A stretch of DNA of 64,000 nucleotides from Mycobacterium sp. OAS707 (GTDB taxonomy: Bacteria; Actinomycetota; Actinomycetes; Mycobacteriales; Mycobacteriaceae), in contig NZ_JADBDS010000001.1 in the NCBI RefSeq assembly GCF_014873705.1, positions 248,001 through 312,000 on the forward strand. The letters are read 5' to 3'. The translations under genes were made by a program, and so were the position numbers. Every line of letters begins with the position of its first letter. The stretch's first letter is position 1. Shown here piece by piece: positions 53,427 to 63,709 of the stretch. A model generated the notes under the pieces. That model ran no database searches. It was not told the origin of the DNA and was given only the letters and a program-made list of their open reading frames with translations.

Positions 53427-54352
53427 TCGGCGTGTGCGGTTTCGTCAAGGCGTGCTCCGCGCGCCCAGTCGGCTGCCTTCATCGGCTTCTTGCCGGGCGG
53501 TTGAATCTGGCCGAGGAGGACCGGGTGTGACCCGGTGCCGATGTGGACACCCTTGCGTTCGATGCGAATCGCACCGGGCGGCAGGCTGTTTGACGACTCG
53601 TCGACGGTAACGGGTCCCACCTTGACGCGCAGGTCGCCGATCATGGTCCAGGCGCCGGGGTTCGGCGTGACGGCCCGGATGCGGCGATCGACCGCATGCG
53701 CGGGCAGGTCCCACCGCACCCGCGCGTCCTCGACGGTGACCTTCGGTGCGATGGTGACGCCATCGGCAGGCTGCGGTACCGCGGTGAGCGAGCCGTCGGC
53801 GATGCCGTCGAGAGTGGTCTCCAGCAGGGCTGCACCCGAAATCGACAGCCGCTCAAGCAGATCGCCCGCGGTGTCGGCGGGCCGGATGGTCTCGGTAACG
53901 ACGCCGTACACCGGGCCGGAGTCCAGGGCGAGTTCGATCTGAAACGTGGTCGCACCGGTCACGGCATCACCGGCGGCGATCGCGGCCTGTACCGGTGCGG
54001 CGCCGCGCCATGCGGGCAACAGCGAGAAATGCAGGTTGATCCAGCCGTTGGCCGGCACCGCGAGCAGCCGCTCCGACAGCAGCGCGCCATAGGCGACGAC
54101 TGCGCACGCGTCCGGCGCCAGCTCCGTCAGCTCGGCGATGAATTCCTCGGAGTTGGGACGCGACGGCCTCAGCACCGGGATGTCGTGTTCGACTGCCATC
54201 TGTGCCACCGGGGACGGCGACGGCTTGCCGTGCCGCCCCTTCGCGGCGTCGGGACGGGTCAACACCGCGATGACGTCGTGGCGCGGCGAATCGATCAGCC
54301 GTCGCAGCGACGGCAGCGCGGGTTCGGGGGTCCCTGCGAAGACGATGCGCAC
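53423..54352 (-). CDS. fmt: Methionyl-tRNA formyltransferase
   Basis: Formylates initiator methionyl-tRNA using 10-formyltetrahydrofolate. The 309-residue protein has the N-terminal hydrolase-like domain ([36 protein letters not shown] with catalytic Asn-His; the Asp in [13 protein letters not shown]) and a smaller C-terminal OB-like tRNA-binding domain. It opens the fmt-rsmB-rpe-ribD operon. In this window no def gene is adjacent. Confidence 0.96.
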   Translation of the reverse strand: MRIVFAGTPEPALPSLRRLIDSPRHDVIAVLTRPDAAKGRHGKPSPSPVAQMAVEHDIPVLRPSRPNSEEFIAELTELAPDACAVVAYGALLSERLLAVPANGWINLHFSLLPAWRGAAPVQAAIAAGDAVTGATTFQIELALDSGPVYGVVTETIRPADTAGDLLERLSISGAALLETTLDGIADGSLTAVPQPADGVTIAPKVTVEDARVRWDLPAHAVDRRIRAVTPNPGAWTMIGDLRVKVGPVTVDESSNSLPPGAIRIERKGVHIGTGSHPVLLGQIQPPGKKPMKAADWARGARLDETAHAE

Positions 54353-54383
54353 CGCGCCAGTGTAGGGACGCCTTCTTCGGGCT

Positions 54384-54920
54384 CTAGCGAGGAGTCTGGT
54401 AGTACTCCCGCTCCGACACCCCGGTCATCGGCGCGACGAACATCCACGGGATGGTGCTGATCAGTCGGTTCAGCGTCGCCGCGGCATCGTTGTAGTACTG
54501 CCGCGCAAAGGCCAGCTTGTTCTCGGTGTCGGCGAGGTTGTCCTGCAGATTCAGGAAGTTGTTCGACGAGTTCAGCTGCGGGTAGCTCTGACCGAGCGCC
54601 AGCACTGGCGCCAGTGCGCTGTCGAGTTCCTTCTCGGCAGCACTGCGCTGCGCGACCGATTTTCCGGTCGTGGCAGACGTCAATGCCGCGCGCGCGTTGG
54701 CGACGTGGTCGAGGATGCCCTTCTCGTGGGCGGCGAAGGTCTGCACGGTGTGCACCAGGCTGGGGATCAGCGACGCACGTCGCGTCAGCTCCACGTCGAT
54801 GCCAGACAGCGCTTCGGCGACGCGAATGTCGGCGCTGCGAATCTTGTTGTAGCCCATCACGAAACCGATCAGCACCAACACCGCCAGCACCAACACCAAG
54901 ATGAGCAGAAACCTCACCAT
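54384..54920 (-). CDS. LemA family protein
   Basis: A 178-residue membrane-anchored protein. One N-terminal helix ([20 protein letters not shown]) is followed by a long three-helix bundle typical of Lem[45 protein letters not shown] helix, and [33 protein letters not shown]. The family's role is unclear. Its start overlaps the end of the DUF2207 gene by 7 bases, a conserved pairing, so the two membrane proteins probably work together. Confidence 0.9.
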   Translation of the reverse strand: MVRFLLILVLVLAVLVLIGFVMGYNKIRSADIRVAEALSGIDVELTRRASLIPSLVHTVQTFAAHEKGILDHVANARAALTSATTGKSVAQRSAAEKELDSALAPVLALGQSYPQLNSSNNFLNLQDNLADTENKLAFARQYYNDAAATLNRLISTIPWMFVAPMTGVSEREYYQTPR

Positions 54921-56725
54921 GAGCCGCCTCCTCCTCCGCCACCGCCGCCGCCACCGCCGCCGCTGAAGCCGCCGCTACTGCTACCGGAGGAGGACGACGA
55001 CGACTGCGACGCGGTGTAGGCGCCGATCGACGACGATAACGCCGACTCAAAGCTGTCGAAACTAGGACCGCTGGAGCCGTGGCTGAAGCCCCACGAGGTC
55101 GATGACGACGAGTTGTACCAATCCGGTTGTGGCGCAGGCGCTCCCACCGTTGTTTCATACTTCTTCGCCCACAGCGCCGCGACGCCTGCGGCGACTGCGA
55201 ACGGGACGTATGCGCTGTAGAGGTCTTTGCGGGCCCCGAAGTCGAACCGCGCCTCAGCGGAGTCGGTCGACAGCATACGGTGGAATCCCCCTGCCTGCGA
55301 CCACAATTGGCGACCGCTTTCGGTGCGGCGAGTGCCGACGCCATCGGCCCACGCCCCAACCGAGAGCAGGAAGAACGCCGCGAACGGCAGCGCCCACATG
55401 GTGGTCGGGAAGCCCCACCGGAAGAAGCCGCAGATCATGAGCAGAAAGGCAACCGCGTTGGCGGTGCGGACCCACATCTCCTTCTTGCGTTTGACCATCA
55501 ATTCGTTCTTGAATGCCCACTTCTCGACGGCCTTGGCCATGTCGGTCTTGGCCTTGTTGAGTTTCTGGCCGGCCTTCACGGTCTTCCTGGCCTCGAACTC
55601 CTTGCCTGCCGTCATCACATCGAGTGCCGAACCGACCGCGACACTGACGGGATCCACGTCGGCCCACGCCCCGTGCACTGCCGTCCCGCGGATGTTCCAC
55701 TGCTTGTCGTTGACCTGTCGCAGGTCGATCAGACGTCGCTCGGCAAGGTAGAACAGCGTGGCGGTGAGCCCGTTCTTCGGCACGCTCTCGGTGCGGATGT
55801 ACTCGGTCTGCACCGGCCCAAGGCCCGGCGGTGGCGCGTACTGCAACGGGAATCCTGGCGGCGGTTCGACGATGGTGCGGTACCACAGAACCGCGCCGAG
55901 GCCGAAAGCCACTGTCAGGCCTGCGATCCAGATGACGCCGGACCAGGACTGGCCCAGGATGCGGTCCCAGGTGTACGGCCACGGCAGGCTGGTTCGCGGT
56001 GGCGTCGGCACGTCGACACCGGCGCGCACGGTGACGGGCGTGCGCGGCGCCAGGCCGGTGGCCGTCAACCTGACCGTGTTGCCGTCGACGGAAAGCCCGT
56101 CGCACTTTCTGCCGACACCGAAGCCGACCGAGCACTGGGCGAGGCCGACCTCGCCCGGCAGGGTCACCGTGACGTCGACGTTGTCGATCTGGTTGTTCCA
56201 CGAGGGCGCGATCACGTTCCAGAAGAACACCGAAGGCGACCTCGGCGGGGCACCGACGCCTCGGGCGAATGTCTTGTCGGCGCCGGTGCTGCCGGGGTCG
56301 AGCACTCCGGGGATCCGGTAGCGGATCTCATAGGTGTGGGTGCCGTAGCTCAGGTATTTGTCGGCATCGCCGATCTTGGCCACCAGGAAGCGCTCCCCGC
56401 CCTCCCACAGCATTTGATATGACGCGGGCTCACCGTCGACCAGGATCGAGGTGATCTCGGGCTTCTGCCGCACGCGTGGGCTGTTCTGGTTGGCGACGTC
56501 CCAGTACCGGAAGATGCCGTGCCGCCCGCCGGGGAATTCAGCGGTGATGGTCTCGACGGCGTCGAGTTCGCCGTCGCCGTTCACGACGTAATCGGCCTGG
56601 TAATTGCTGAAGACCACCGGATCGGAAACGTCCGATGCGTCGGAACCGCCGCGGATGACGAGGGGCCACAGCAGGCCAAAAGTGATGAGCGCCAACGGGA
56701 TCAGCCACTTGAACAGCCGCCCCAT
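54914..56725 (-). CDS. DUF2207 membrane protein with poly-Gly tail
   Basis: A 603-residue membrane protein. After a first helix (LFKWLIPLALITFGLLWPLVI) comes a DUF2207 extracytoplasmic beta domain (VVNGDGELDAVETITAEFPGG, GIFRYWDV, THTYEIRYRIPGVLD). Then a helix near 265-285 (IWIAGLTVAFGLGAVLWY), a cytosolic region, a helix pair near 420-460, and a Ser/Gly-rich end that closes in a run of glycines and GSW. ATG 56725 follows AGGAGG; the ORF can extend to 56752 without a better site. Forms an operon with lemA. Function unknown. Confidence 0.87.
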   Translation of the reverse strand: MGRLFKWLIPLALITFGLLWPLVIRGGSDASDVSDPVVFSNYQADYVVNGDGELDAVETITAEFPGGRHGIFRYWDVANQNSPRVRQKPEITSILVDGEPASYQMLWEGGERFLVAKIGDADKYLSYGTHTYEIRYRIPGVLDPGSTGADKTFARGVGAPPRSPSVFFWNVIAPSWNNQIDNVDVTVTLPGEVGLAQCSVGFGVGRKCDGLSVDGNTVRLTATGLAPRTPVTVRAGVDVPTPPRTSLPWPYTWDRILGQSWSGVIWIAGLTVAFGLGAVLWYRTIVEPPPGFPLQYAPPPGLGPVQTEYIRTESVPKNGLTATLFYLAERRLIDLRQVNDKQWNIRGTAVHGAWADVDPVSVAVGSALDVMTAGKEFEARKTVKAGQKLNKAKTDMAKAVEKWAFKNELMVKRKKEMWVRTANAVAFLLMICGFFRWGFPTTMWALPFAAFFLLSVGAWADGVGTRRTESGRQLWSQAGGFHRMLSTDSAEARFDFGARKDLYSAYVPFAVAAGVAALWAKKYETTVGAPAPQPDWYNSSSSTSWGFSHGSSGPSFDSFESALSSSIGAYTASQSSSSSSGSSSGGFSGGGGGGGGGGGGGSW

Positions 56726-56762
56726 GACCACCTCCTGACCGGCGCGAGTCACCGTGTCCGCA

Positions 56763-58757
56763 TCACCCTATGTGCAACGGGTCGATTTGCACACGCGTCG
56801 GCTCCTGATCGTGTCGGGCGCTGAGCACCCCGGTGGCGCGGCGCAGCGCCGCAGCGAGCGCCAGCCCACCGTCGCGCGGCACCCGCACAAGCATCCGGTT
56901 CACCGTCGTGTCAGCCGAAAGTCCGGGCGGCCGGCGCGCGCCGATCGGCAGATCGACGGGCCCAAGCACCTGCGTGCTTTCGGGCAATTCCGCGGTGTCG
57001 AGCAGGGCCGCCACGGCCGCGGGTGTGCCGTCGACAGCCGCGATGTGCACGGCGGGCGGCAGGCCGACCTCGGCGCGTGCGTCGAACTCGGCGTCGGCGT
57101 GGCCGACCGGGTCCCATCGGATCAACGACTGCACCGTCGGGATCGCCGACTCCGCCACCACTGCGACGGTGCCGCCGTCCTCGCGCGGCCGCACCAGCGA
57201 GGCCGCCGCCATCCAGCGCCGCAACGCGTCTTCGGCGGCGCGCAGATCCTGACGACCGAGCAGCGCCCACGCGTCGAGCAGCAGCGCCGCGCCGTAGCCG
57301 CCGACGGCAGTGGGTTCGGCACCGGGCGTCGCGACGACGACCGCCGGTTCTGCGGGCACCTCGGCCACCATCGCCTCCCCGCCTGAGGTGATCACCGGTG
57401 TTTCGGGAAACGCCTTGCCGAGTTCCTCAGCTGTGCGTTTCGCGCCGATGACAACGGCACGCACCGCGTCGGATCCACAGCGTGCGCAGCGCAGCGCCGG
57501 CTCCTCGCGACCGCACCACCGGCACACCGCGGCGTCGCGGTTCAGCAGCGACAGCGGTCCGGTGCAGTGTCTGCACCTCGCGACGGTGCGACACCGCGCA
57601 CACGCCAGCGCAGGTATGTAGCCGCGCCGGGGCACCTGCACCAGCACGGGATGCCCGGCCTGCAGGGCGGTCCGCGCCGCACGCAGAGCCAGGGAAGGAA
57701 TCCGGGCGGTGCGGGCCGCCGGGTCGCGCTCCTGCTCGTGGCCGCTGTCGTCGAGTGCGACGACACGAGGCGAGCGGGCGCGGACAACCGGGCGGGGCGC
57801 AACCAAGTCGTGAGCCCACCGACTGCGCACCAGCGCCTGCGCTTCCGCGGTGCGGGCGTAGCCGGCGATCAATGCGGCACAACGGAGTTGGTGGGCGCGC
57901 AACATCGCCACCTCCCGCGCGTGCGGATAAGGAGCGCGGGGCTCGGAGAGGGTGTCGTCGCCGTCGTCCCAGACGATGGCCAGCCCGAGATCGGTGACTG
58001 GGGCGAAAACCGCGCTGCGCGTGCCGATGACCATGCGCGCGCCGCCGCGCAGCACAGACAGCCAACGGCGATAGCGCTGCGCAGGGCCGAGTCCCGCCGA
58101 GAGCGCGGCCACCCTCTCCTCGTCGATGTATCGAATTACGCTGGCGTGCAACGCATCAACGTCGCGTTGATCGGGCACGATCGCCAATACACCGCGGCCC
58201 GAATTGACCGTGACGGCGGCGGCTTCGGCCAGTCGGTCGGTCCACCGCTCCCCCGGCAGGGCCTGCCACACTGCGCGGGCGGCGCGGCCGTCACCGAGGG
58301 CGGCAAGGAATTGTTCGCCGCGCCCGTAGGCGGCCCACGCAGCGGTGTCGACAGGTTTTACGGCCAACGGCGCCAAGTCGGGGGCCGGTTGCTTTTCGAC
58401 GTTGGCGTGCCGCGGCGGGACGGCGAGGCGCAACACATCGGAGCGGGTGCCTGCGTAGCGCGCGGCCACCGCGTCGACGAGGCGACGCACGTCGGGCGTC
58501 AGCACCGCCTCGGCCGAAACGACACGGTCGAGCCAGCCGAGCTTGCCGACATGGTCTGTGTCAGAACGTCTTTCGAGCACGAACGCGTCGACAAGCCTGC
58601 CGTGGAAGCGCACCCGCACCCGCACACCGGGCTGCGCGTCGTCGGACTGCTCGGCCGAAACCAGATAGTCGAATTCACGGTCCAGATGCGGCACCGTCAG
58701 CATCGGCAGCACACGCGCGATCGGCTCGTGCTCGGCCTGCTGGCGGGTAGTGCTCAC
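56763..58757 (-). CDS. priA: PriA-like primosomal protein N', helicase motifs absent
   Basis: A 664-residue actinobacterial PriA. The N-terminal DNA-binding region ([38 protein letters not shown]) is intact, and eight zinc-type Cys are kept ([37 protein letters not shown]). But where E. coli PriA has a GSGKT P-loop this protein has [13 protein letters not shown], and the DEEH box reads [13 protein letters not shown]. It therefore should not hydrolyse ATP or unwind DNA; such proteins are annotated in databases as lacking detectable helicase function. It probably serves as a replisome-loading scaffold. Overlaps the next gene by 4 bases. Confidence 0.9.
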   Translation of the reverse strand: MSTTRQQAEHEPIARVLPMLTVPHLDREFDYLVSAEQSDDAQPGVRVRVRFHGRLVDAFVLERRSDTDHVGKLGWLDRVVSAEAVLTPDVRRLVDAVAARYAGTRSDVLRLAVPPRHANVEKQPAPDLAPLAVKPVDTAAWAAYGRGEQFLAALGDGRAARAVWQALPGERWTDRLAEAAAVTVNSGRGVLAIVPDQRDVDALHASVIRYIDEERVAALSAGLGPAQRYRRWLSVLRGGARMVIGTRSAVFAPVTDLGLAIVWDDGDDTLSEPRAPYPHAREVAMLRAHQLRCAALIAGYARTAEAQALVRSRWAHDLVAPRPVVRARSPRVVALDDSGHEQERDPAARTARIPSLALRAARTALQAGHPVLVQVPRRGYIPALACARCRTVARCRHCTGPLSLLNRDAAVCRWCGREEPALRCARCGSDAVRAVVIGAKRTAEELGKAFPETPVITSGGEAMVAEVPAEPAVVVATPGAEPTAVGGYGAALLLDAWALLGRQDLRAAEDALRRWMAAASLVRPREDGGTVAVVAESAIPTVQSLIRWDPVGHADAEFDARAEVGLPPAVHIAAVDGTPAAVAALLDTAELPESTQVLGPVDLPIGARRPPGLSADTTVNRMLVRVPRDGGLALAAALRRATGVLSARHDQEPTRVQIDPLHIG

Positions 58758-59476
58758 GCAGCAGGTCTAGCAGAGGGCACAGACGCGCGGCCGAAGAAGA
58801 AGCCCGCCGTGATGAGCAGGATCGACGCGGCGTACGCCCACCAGATCGGCACCGCCAACGCCTCGGAACCCAACACGAACTTGCCGATGCCGATCATCCC
58901 GTCCGACACCGCGAAGCAGACCGCGCCCATTGCCGTCCACGGCGTCGGCAACCGGGCCAGCAGCGCGGCGCACACCATCGCCCCGAGCACGGCGATGTAG
59001 AGCGTCACCGGTACGGCCATGCCCTCTTCCAGCAGCCGCGGCCAGAACCACACCAGCAGCCCGATGCAGGCCAACACAATGGCGGCGGCGGCAGCAAGCC
59101 GCGGACCCGACCGGGAGACCAGCGGAATCAGCGCGGCCAGGAAGCACAGATGCGCGACCAGGAAGGCGCCGAGGCCCAGCACGAACGACGGTTTCCACCA
59201 TGGCATCGCCAGCAGGAAATCCCCGGCAGCCGAGAACACCAGCGCCGCGATCAGCCATCGGCGCTCCCGGGCGACGGGGTGTGTCAACGCCGCGGCGGCC
59301 AACAGCACCGCCGTCAGCGCCTTGACCGCAGGCTGCAGCCTGAACTGGCCGGTGAGCTCGGCGCCCGAGGGCAACCGCAGTGCGGTGACGATGAGGAAGA
59401 CGCCATAGCAGGCGCCGACGATCGCGGCCGTCACCCAAAACAGCCTGGTTCGGGAGTGTGCGTACGGTGTCCCCAT
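58754..59476 (-). CDS. Lysoplasmalogenase-like membrane protein, YhhN family
   Basis: A 240-residue integral membrane protein with eight or so helices ([91 protein letters not shown]). The FSAAGDFLL and FAVSDGMIG segments hold the conserved Asp residues of YhhN/TMEM86 proteins, which cleave the vinyl-ether bond of lysoplasmalogens; the substrate here is not established. ATG 59476 overlaps the start codon of the divergent esterase by two bases; upstream starts to 59512 exist. The 3' end overlaps priA. Confidence 0.8.
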   Translation of the reverse strand: MGTPYAHSRTRLFWVTAAIVGACYGVFLIVTALRLPSGAELTGQFRLQPAVKALTAVLLAAAALTHPVARERRWLIAALVFSAAGDFLLAMPWWKPSFVLGLGAFLVAHLCFLAALIPLVSRSGPRLAAAAAIVLACIGLLVWFWPRLLEEGMAVPVTLYIAVLGAMVCAALLARLPTPWTAMGAVCFAVSDGMIGIGKFVLGSEALAVPIWWAYAASILLITAGFFFGRASVPSARPAA

Positions 59477-60422
59477 GTCCGTTGCTGACGAGAAACCCGC
59501 GGTCGACGCCATTCTGCTGAAGGTACTGGAGGCCGTTCCGTTTCAGTTGACAACCGACGGGGGTGTCGAGGCGGCCCGGCAACGGTTCCGCGACCTGCCG
59601 CGCCGTTCGGTCCACCCCGACGTGCGCACCGAGGACCGCACGATCGACGGGCCCGCCGGCCCGATCCCCATCCGCATTTACCGGCCGCCCACGGACAACC
59701 AGACAACGCCGCCGGTGGTCGTCTTCCTCCACGGTGGCGGCTGGTGCGTCGGCGACCTCGACACCGATGACGGCGACGCACGCAACCACGCGGTCGGAGC
59801 CGAAGCGGTGGTCGTGTCGGTGGACTACCGGCTGGCCCCCGAACACCCCTACCCGGCCGCGGTCGAAGATGCCTGGGCCGCAACGCAATGGGTGGCGGCA
59901 CACGCGGGCGAGCTCGGCGTCGATCCCGACCGGATCGCCGTTGCAGGCGACTCGGCGGGCGGCAACCTCTCGGCGGTGGTGGCGCTGCTGGCACGCGATG
60001 CCGGCGCGCCGGCCATCCGCTTCCAGCTGTTGTGGTATCCGGCGACGACGTGGGACACCTCGCTGCCCTCGTTCACCGAGAACGCCGACGCCCCGCTGCT
60101 CAACCTCTCGTCTGTCGGCGGGTTTTCCCGTTGGTACGTCGGCGATTTGGATCTCTCCGACATGCCGGCGACGCTGGCTCCCGGCCGGGCGAAGGATCTG
60201 ACCGGACTGCCCCCGGCGTACATCGCCGTCGCAGGCCACGACCCCTTGCGTGATGACGGCGCCCGCTACGCCGAACTTCTCGACGCTGCCGGAGTGCCGG
60301 TTCAACTGCACAACGCCGAGACACTGATCCACGGCTACCTCGGTTATGCGGGGGTGGTGCCGGCCGCGACCGACGCGGCCGAACATGGATTGTCGGCGCT
60401 GCGGGACGCATTGCACGGATGA
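59475..60422 (+). CDS. Alpha/beta-hydrolase esterase, HSL family (LipI/LipH-like)
   Basis: A 315-residue cytosolic esterase of the hormone-sensitive lipase (family IV) type, in the position of M. tuberculosis lipI/lipH. The oxyanion motif is [12 protein letters not shown] (about 89-100), the nucleophile elbow [13 protein letters not shown] with catalytic Ser near 160, the Asp in [10 protein letters not shown], and the His in [10 protein letters not shown]. It likely hydrolyses short acyl esters. The start codon overlaps that of the divergent lysoplasmalogenase gene, so each promoter must lie inside the other gene unless a start is misplaced. Confidence 0.93.
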   Translation: MSVADEKPAVDAILLKVLEAVPFQLTTDGGVEAARQRFRDLPRRSVHPDVRTEDRTIDGPAGPIPIRIYRPPTDNQTTPPVVVFLHGGGWCVGDLDTDDGDARNHAVGAEAVVVSVDYRLAPEHPYPAAVEDAWAATQWVAAHAGELGVDPDRIAVAGDSAGGNLSAVVALLARDAGAPAIRFQLLWYPATTWDTSLPSFTENADAPLLNLSSVGGFSRWYVGDLDLSDMPATLAPGRAKDLTGLPPAYIAVAGHDPLRDDGARYAELLDAAGVPVQLHNAETLIHGYLGYAGVVPAATDAAEHGLSALRDALHG

Positions 60423-60432
60423 ATTCAGCGGC

Positions 60433-61389
60433 TCACGCGGTCGACTTGAACCGATCGCGGTATGCCCGTGGTGAGAGGCCGAGCTGGCTGACGAACACGC
60501 GCCGCAGCGTCTCGGCGCTGCCGAATCCGGCCAATCGCGCGGAGTCCGCGACCGAGCGGCCCGCGTCCAGCGCCGAGCGGGCCGCATCGATGCGGATCAT
60601 CTCCACGTAGCGGGCCGGGGTCGTCCCCAGCTCGCTTTGAAACAGTCGGGTCAGCTGCCGCGTACTCAGAGATGCTTGTGCCGCAAGCGTTTTCACGGTG
60701 TGGTCGGCACCGGGGTCGGCTGCGATCGCGTCGGTCACCCTGCGCAGCTGCGACCGCTCGGGTGCCCGCGATTCGACCAGCACGGAAAACTGCGACTGTC
60801 CACCTGCCCGCTTGAGATAGACCACCAACGACCGGGCGACATCGCGACTGAGGTCAGGACCGTGGTCGTCTTCGACGAGGGCCAACGCCAGGTCGATGCC
60901 TGCGGACACCCCGGCCGACGTGTAGACGTCGCCGTCGCGCACGAAGATCGCATCCGGCTCGACGTTGATCGATGGATAGGCGCGCGACATCAGGGCGGTT
61001 TGCCGCCAGTGGGTGGTCGCGCGGCGGCCGTCGAGCAGCCCGGTTTGTGCCAGGATGAACGACCCCGTGCAGATCGACGCCATCCGCCGGGTACGCGGCC
61101 GCAGCGCGGCCACGGCCGCCACGAGTTGCGGATCGATCGGGCGGCCGACCAGATTGTCACCACCCGACACCACCACCGTGTCGACCTGCTTCACCGAGGC
61201 GATCGGCGCGGAGACCGCGAGCCGCACCCCAACCGACGTCAGCACGTCCTGACCGTCGACCGAGGCCATCGACACCCGGTAGGACGCTCCGAACCGGTTC
61301 GCCTCCGCGAACACCTCCGCCGGGCCAGCCACGTCGAGCAACGTCATACCGTCGAACACCACGAACACGACGTCGCGAGCAGCAGCCAT
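60433..61389 (-). CDS. GlxA-type AraC regulator with DJ-1/PfpI domain
   Basis: A 318-residue transcription regulator. The N-terminal half is a DJ-1/PfpI-like sensor domain (VVFVVFDGMTLLDVAGPAEVFAEAN; nucleophile-position Cys in ASICTGSFILAQTGLLDG). The C-terminal half (about 215-315) is an AraC/XylS double helix-turn-helix: VKTLAAQASLSTRQLTRLFQSELG and DSARLAGFGSAETLRRVFVSQLGLSPRAYRDRF. ATG 61389 is used; a further in-frame ATG at 61437 would extend it. It is divergent from the HD-domain gene and likely regulates it. Confidence 0.92.
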   Translation of the reverse strand: MAAARDVVFVVFDGMTLLDVAGPAEVFAEANRFGASYRVSMASVDGQDVLTSVGVRLAVSAPIASVKQVDTVVVSGGDNLVGRPIDPQLVAAVAALRPRTRRMASICTGSFILAQTGLLDGRRATTHWRQTALMSRAYPSINVEPDAIFVRDGDVYTSAGVSAGIDLALALVEDDHGPDLSRDVARSLVVYLKRAGGQSQFSVLVESRAPERSQLRRVTDAIAADPGADHTVKTLAAQASLSTRQLTRLFQSELGTTPARYVEMIRIDAARSALDAGRSVADSARLAGFGSAETLRRVFVSQLGLSPRAYRDRFKSTA

Positions 61390-61472
61390 GGGTCCAGCAT
61401 ATGTCGCTTTTTGTGGGAAAGATGGCAGAACGGACATGGGCCGAGGGGTTTCCGCACGCCCACACTTGGGCC

Positions 61473-62114
61473 ATGACTACACAGACGATCGCGGGCATCG
61501 CGATTCCAGACACCCAACTTGTCCGTGACACCACCGAATACATCCGGGATGTCGAAGACGACCTGCTCTTCGATCACTCTCGGCGCGTCTTCCTGTTCGG
61601 CGCGCTACAGGGCCGCCGTCGCGGGCTGGACCCCGACCTCGAACTGTTGTATGTCGGGGCGATGTTCCATGACATCGGCCTGACCGACGGCTTCCGCGAC
61701 TCCACGCTGCGCTTCGAGGTCGACGGCGCCAACGCGGCCGAGAAGTTCTTGCGCGACCGCGGGTTCGACGACGCTGCCGTGCGCAAGGTATGGCTCGCCA
61801 TCGCGCTGCACACCACTCCCGGTGTTCCCGAGTTCCTCGACCCGGAGATCGCACTCGTGACCGCGGGAGTCGAGACCGACGTGCTCGGCATCGGCCGTGA
61901 CGACTTGTCGGAGGATGCCCGCAACGCCGTTACGGCCGCGCATCCGAGGCCGAATTTCAAGCGTCAGATTCTGCAGGCCTTCAACGGCGGCATGGCGCAC
62001 CGGCCGCAGACCACCTTCGGCACGGTAAACGACGACGTGTTGGCCCATTTCGATCCGACGTTCGTCCGTGAGGATTTCGTCGACATCATCCTCAGCAACG
62101 GCTGGCCGGAGTAG
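61473..62114 (+). CDS. HD-domain protein, cyanamide-hydratase-like
   Basis: A 213-residue metal-dependent hydrolase/hydratase of the HD superfamily. The metal ligands are in FDHSRRVFLFGALQGRR (first His near 33), YVGAMFHDIGLTDGF (His-Asp near 65) and AIALHTTPG (His near 110). The HSxRVYLFG type is that of fungal cyanamide hydratase and yeast Ddi2, though that match is by motif only. Divergent from a GlxA-type regulator whose PfpI domain belongs to a family that includes isonitrile hydratases, so a nitrile- or cyanamide-type substrate is possible; that is inference. ATG 61473 chosen; frame open to 61401. Confidence 0.8.
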   Translation: MTTQTIAGIAIPDTQLVRDTTEYIRDVEDDLLFDHSRRVFLFGALQGRRRGLDPDLELLYVGAMFHDIGLTDGFRDSTLRFEVDGANAAEKFLRDRGFDDAAVRKVWLAIALHTTPGVPEFLDPEIALVTAGVETDVLGIGRDDLSEDARNAVTAAHPRPNFKRQILQAFNGGMAHRPQTTFGTVNDDVLAHFDPTFVREDFVDIILSNGWPE

Positions 62115-62204
62115 GCGCTGCGCTGCACTAGCGACCCATTGATCCTTTGACCCGGCGCGGGGCTTCCTGTGAAATGGGGAAGGAACCCAGCGACGGGAGT
62201 CCAC

Positions 62205-63695
62205 ATGACAGCGCCGACAGTGCCCGACTACGAGACCGTCATCGTCGGTGCCGGGTTTTCCGGCATCGGCACCGCGATCAAGCTCGACAAAGTGGGTCTG
62301 GGCGACTATCTCGTCATCGAGGCGGGTGAGGGGCCGGGCGGAACGTGGTACTGGAACACGTATCCCGGTATCGCCGTTGACATTCCGTCGTTCTCCTACC
62401 AATTCTCGTTCGAGCAGAGTCCAAACTGGTCGCGCACCTACGCGCCGGGGCACGAACTGAGGGCCTACGCCGAGCACTGCGTCGACAAGTACGACCTGCG
62501 TCGCAAGATCCGGTTCAACACCAAGGTGCTCGGCGCGGACTTCGACGAGACCCAGAACCTGTGGCTGATCCGCACCGATCCAGGCGGCGTGGTCACCGCG
62601 CGGTTCCTGGTCAACGCCAGCGGTGTGCTCGTCACACCCAAGCTCCCCGACATCGATGGCGTCGACTCCTTCGCGGGTCTGACGATGCACACCGCGCGCT
62701 GGGATCACGGGCAGGACCTGACCGGCAAGCGGGTCGCGATCATCGGTACCGGGGCCTCAGCGGTGCAGGTGATTCCCGAGATAGCGCCAATCGTCAAGCA
62801 CCTCACGGTTTTTCAGCGCACACCGATCTGGTGCTTCCCGAAGCTCGACGTGCCGCTACCGCCGTGGTCGCGCCGCGCGATGGGCCTTCCTGGCGGCAGG
62901 ACCGTACAGCGGCTGCTCAGTCAGGCCTATGTCGAGCTGACGTTCCCGTTGGCTGCGCAGTACTTCACGGTCAACCCGATGGCCAAGAACATGTCGAAGG
63001 TCGGTGAGGCGTATCTGCGCAAACAGGTCAAAGACCCCGACGTGCGGGACAAGCTGACGCCGAGGTACGCCGTCGGCTGCAAGCGGCCCGGATTCCACAA
63101 CACGTACCTGTCGACGTTCAACCGCGACAACGTCCGGCTGGTCACTGAGCCGATCGACAAGATCACCGGTTCAGGGGTTGCCACCGGGGACGGCGAAAAC
63201 CACGACGTCGACGTGCTCATCCTGGCGACCGGATTCAAGGTGATGGACACCGACGACCTGCCGACGTATCCGGTCACCGGGCCCGGCGGCCGATCGTGGA
63301 GCAGCTACTGGGACGAGCATCGCCTGCAGGCCTACGAAGGCGTGAGCATCCCCGACTTCCCCAACTTCTTCATGGTCTTCGGACCGTACGGCTACGTCGG
63401 ATCGTCGTACTTCGCACTGATCGAGACGCAGACCCACCACATCGCGCGTTGCCTGAAGCGAGCCCATCGCCGCAACGCCACCCGGGTCGCGGTGAGGCAG
63501 GAGGCCAACGACCGCTACTTCGCCGAGATGATGCGCAAGCGGCACCGGCAGATTTTCTGGCAGGACAGCTGCCGGCTGGCCAACAGCTATTACTTCGACA
63601 AGAACGGCGATGTGCCGCTGCGGCCGGCCAGCACGATCGAGGCGTACTGGCGCAGCCGCCGCTTCCCGCTCGAGGACTACGTGTTCAGTTCCTAG
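62205..63695 (+). CDS. FAD-dependent Baeyer-Villiger-type monooxygenase
   Basis: A 496-residue flavoprotein that would insert oxygen into ketones using NADPH and O2. FAD motif VIVGAGFSGIGTAIKL near 10-25, the GGTWYWNTYPGIAVD ridge, the Baeyer-Villiger fingerprint FAGLTMHTARWDHG (FxGxxxHxxxWD, about 158-171), NADPH motif IIGTGASAVQVIPEIA, and ATGF near 340. Positionally like M. tuberculosis Rv1393c. ATG 62205 follows GGGAG; the ORF could start at 62169. It faces the convergent metK, 14 bases away. Confidence 0.93.
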   Translation: MTAPTVPDYETVIVGAGFSGIGTAIKLDKVGLGDYLVIEAGEGPGGTWYWNTYPGIAVDIPSFSYQFSFEQSPNWSRTYAPGHELRAYAEHCVDKYDLRRKIRFNTKVLGADFDETQNLWLIRTDPGGVVTARFLVNASGVLVTPKLPDIDGVDSFAGLTMHTARWDHGQDLTGKRVAIIGTGASAVQVIPEIAPIVKHLTVFQRTPIWCFPKLDVPLPPWSRRAMGLPGGRTVQRLLSQAYVELTFPLAAQYFTVNPMAKNMSKVGEAYLRKQVKDPDVRDKLTPRYAVGCKRPGFHNTYLSTFNRDNVRLVTEPIDKITGSGVATGDGENHDVDVLILATGFKVMDTDDLPTYPVTGPGGRSWSSYWDEHRLQAYEGVSIPDFPNFFMVFGPYGYVGSSYFALIETQTHHIARCLKRAHRRNATRVAVRQEANDRYFAEMMRKRHRQIFWQDSCRLANSYYFDKNGDVPLRPASTIEAYWRSRRFPLEDYVFSS

Positions 63696-63709
63696 CGCCG
63701 CAGCGTTGA

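Noticed and set aside
54950..55000. Poly-Gly run as a frameshift or sequencing artefact
   Set aside because: Gly-rich ends closing in GSW are usual for LemA-linked DUF2207 proteins, and the frame reaches its stop cleanly.
55127..56422. 431-codon plus-strand frame opposite DUF2207
   Set aside because: No recognisable domain; the minus-strand protein has membrane helices and the usual Gly-rich end.
58767..60587. 606-codon minus-strand open frame across the lysoplasmalogenase and esterase genes
   Set aside because: High-GC antisense shadow: Arg/Gly/His-rich with no domain, while both overlapped genes have full family motifs.
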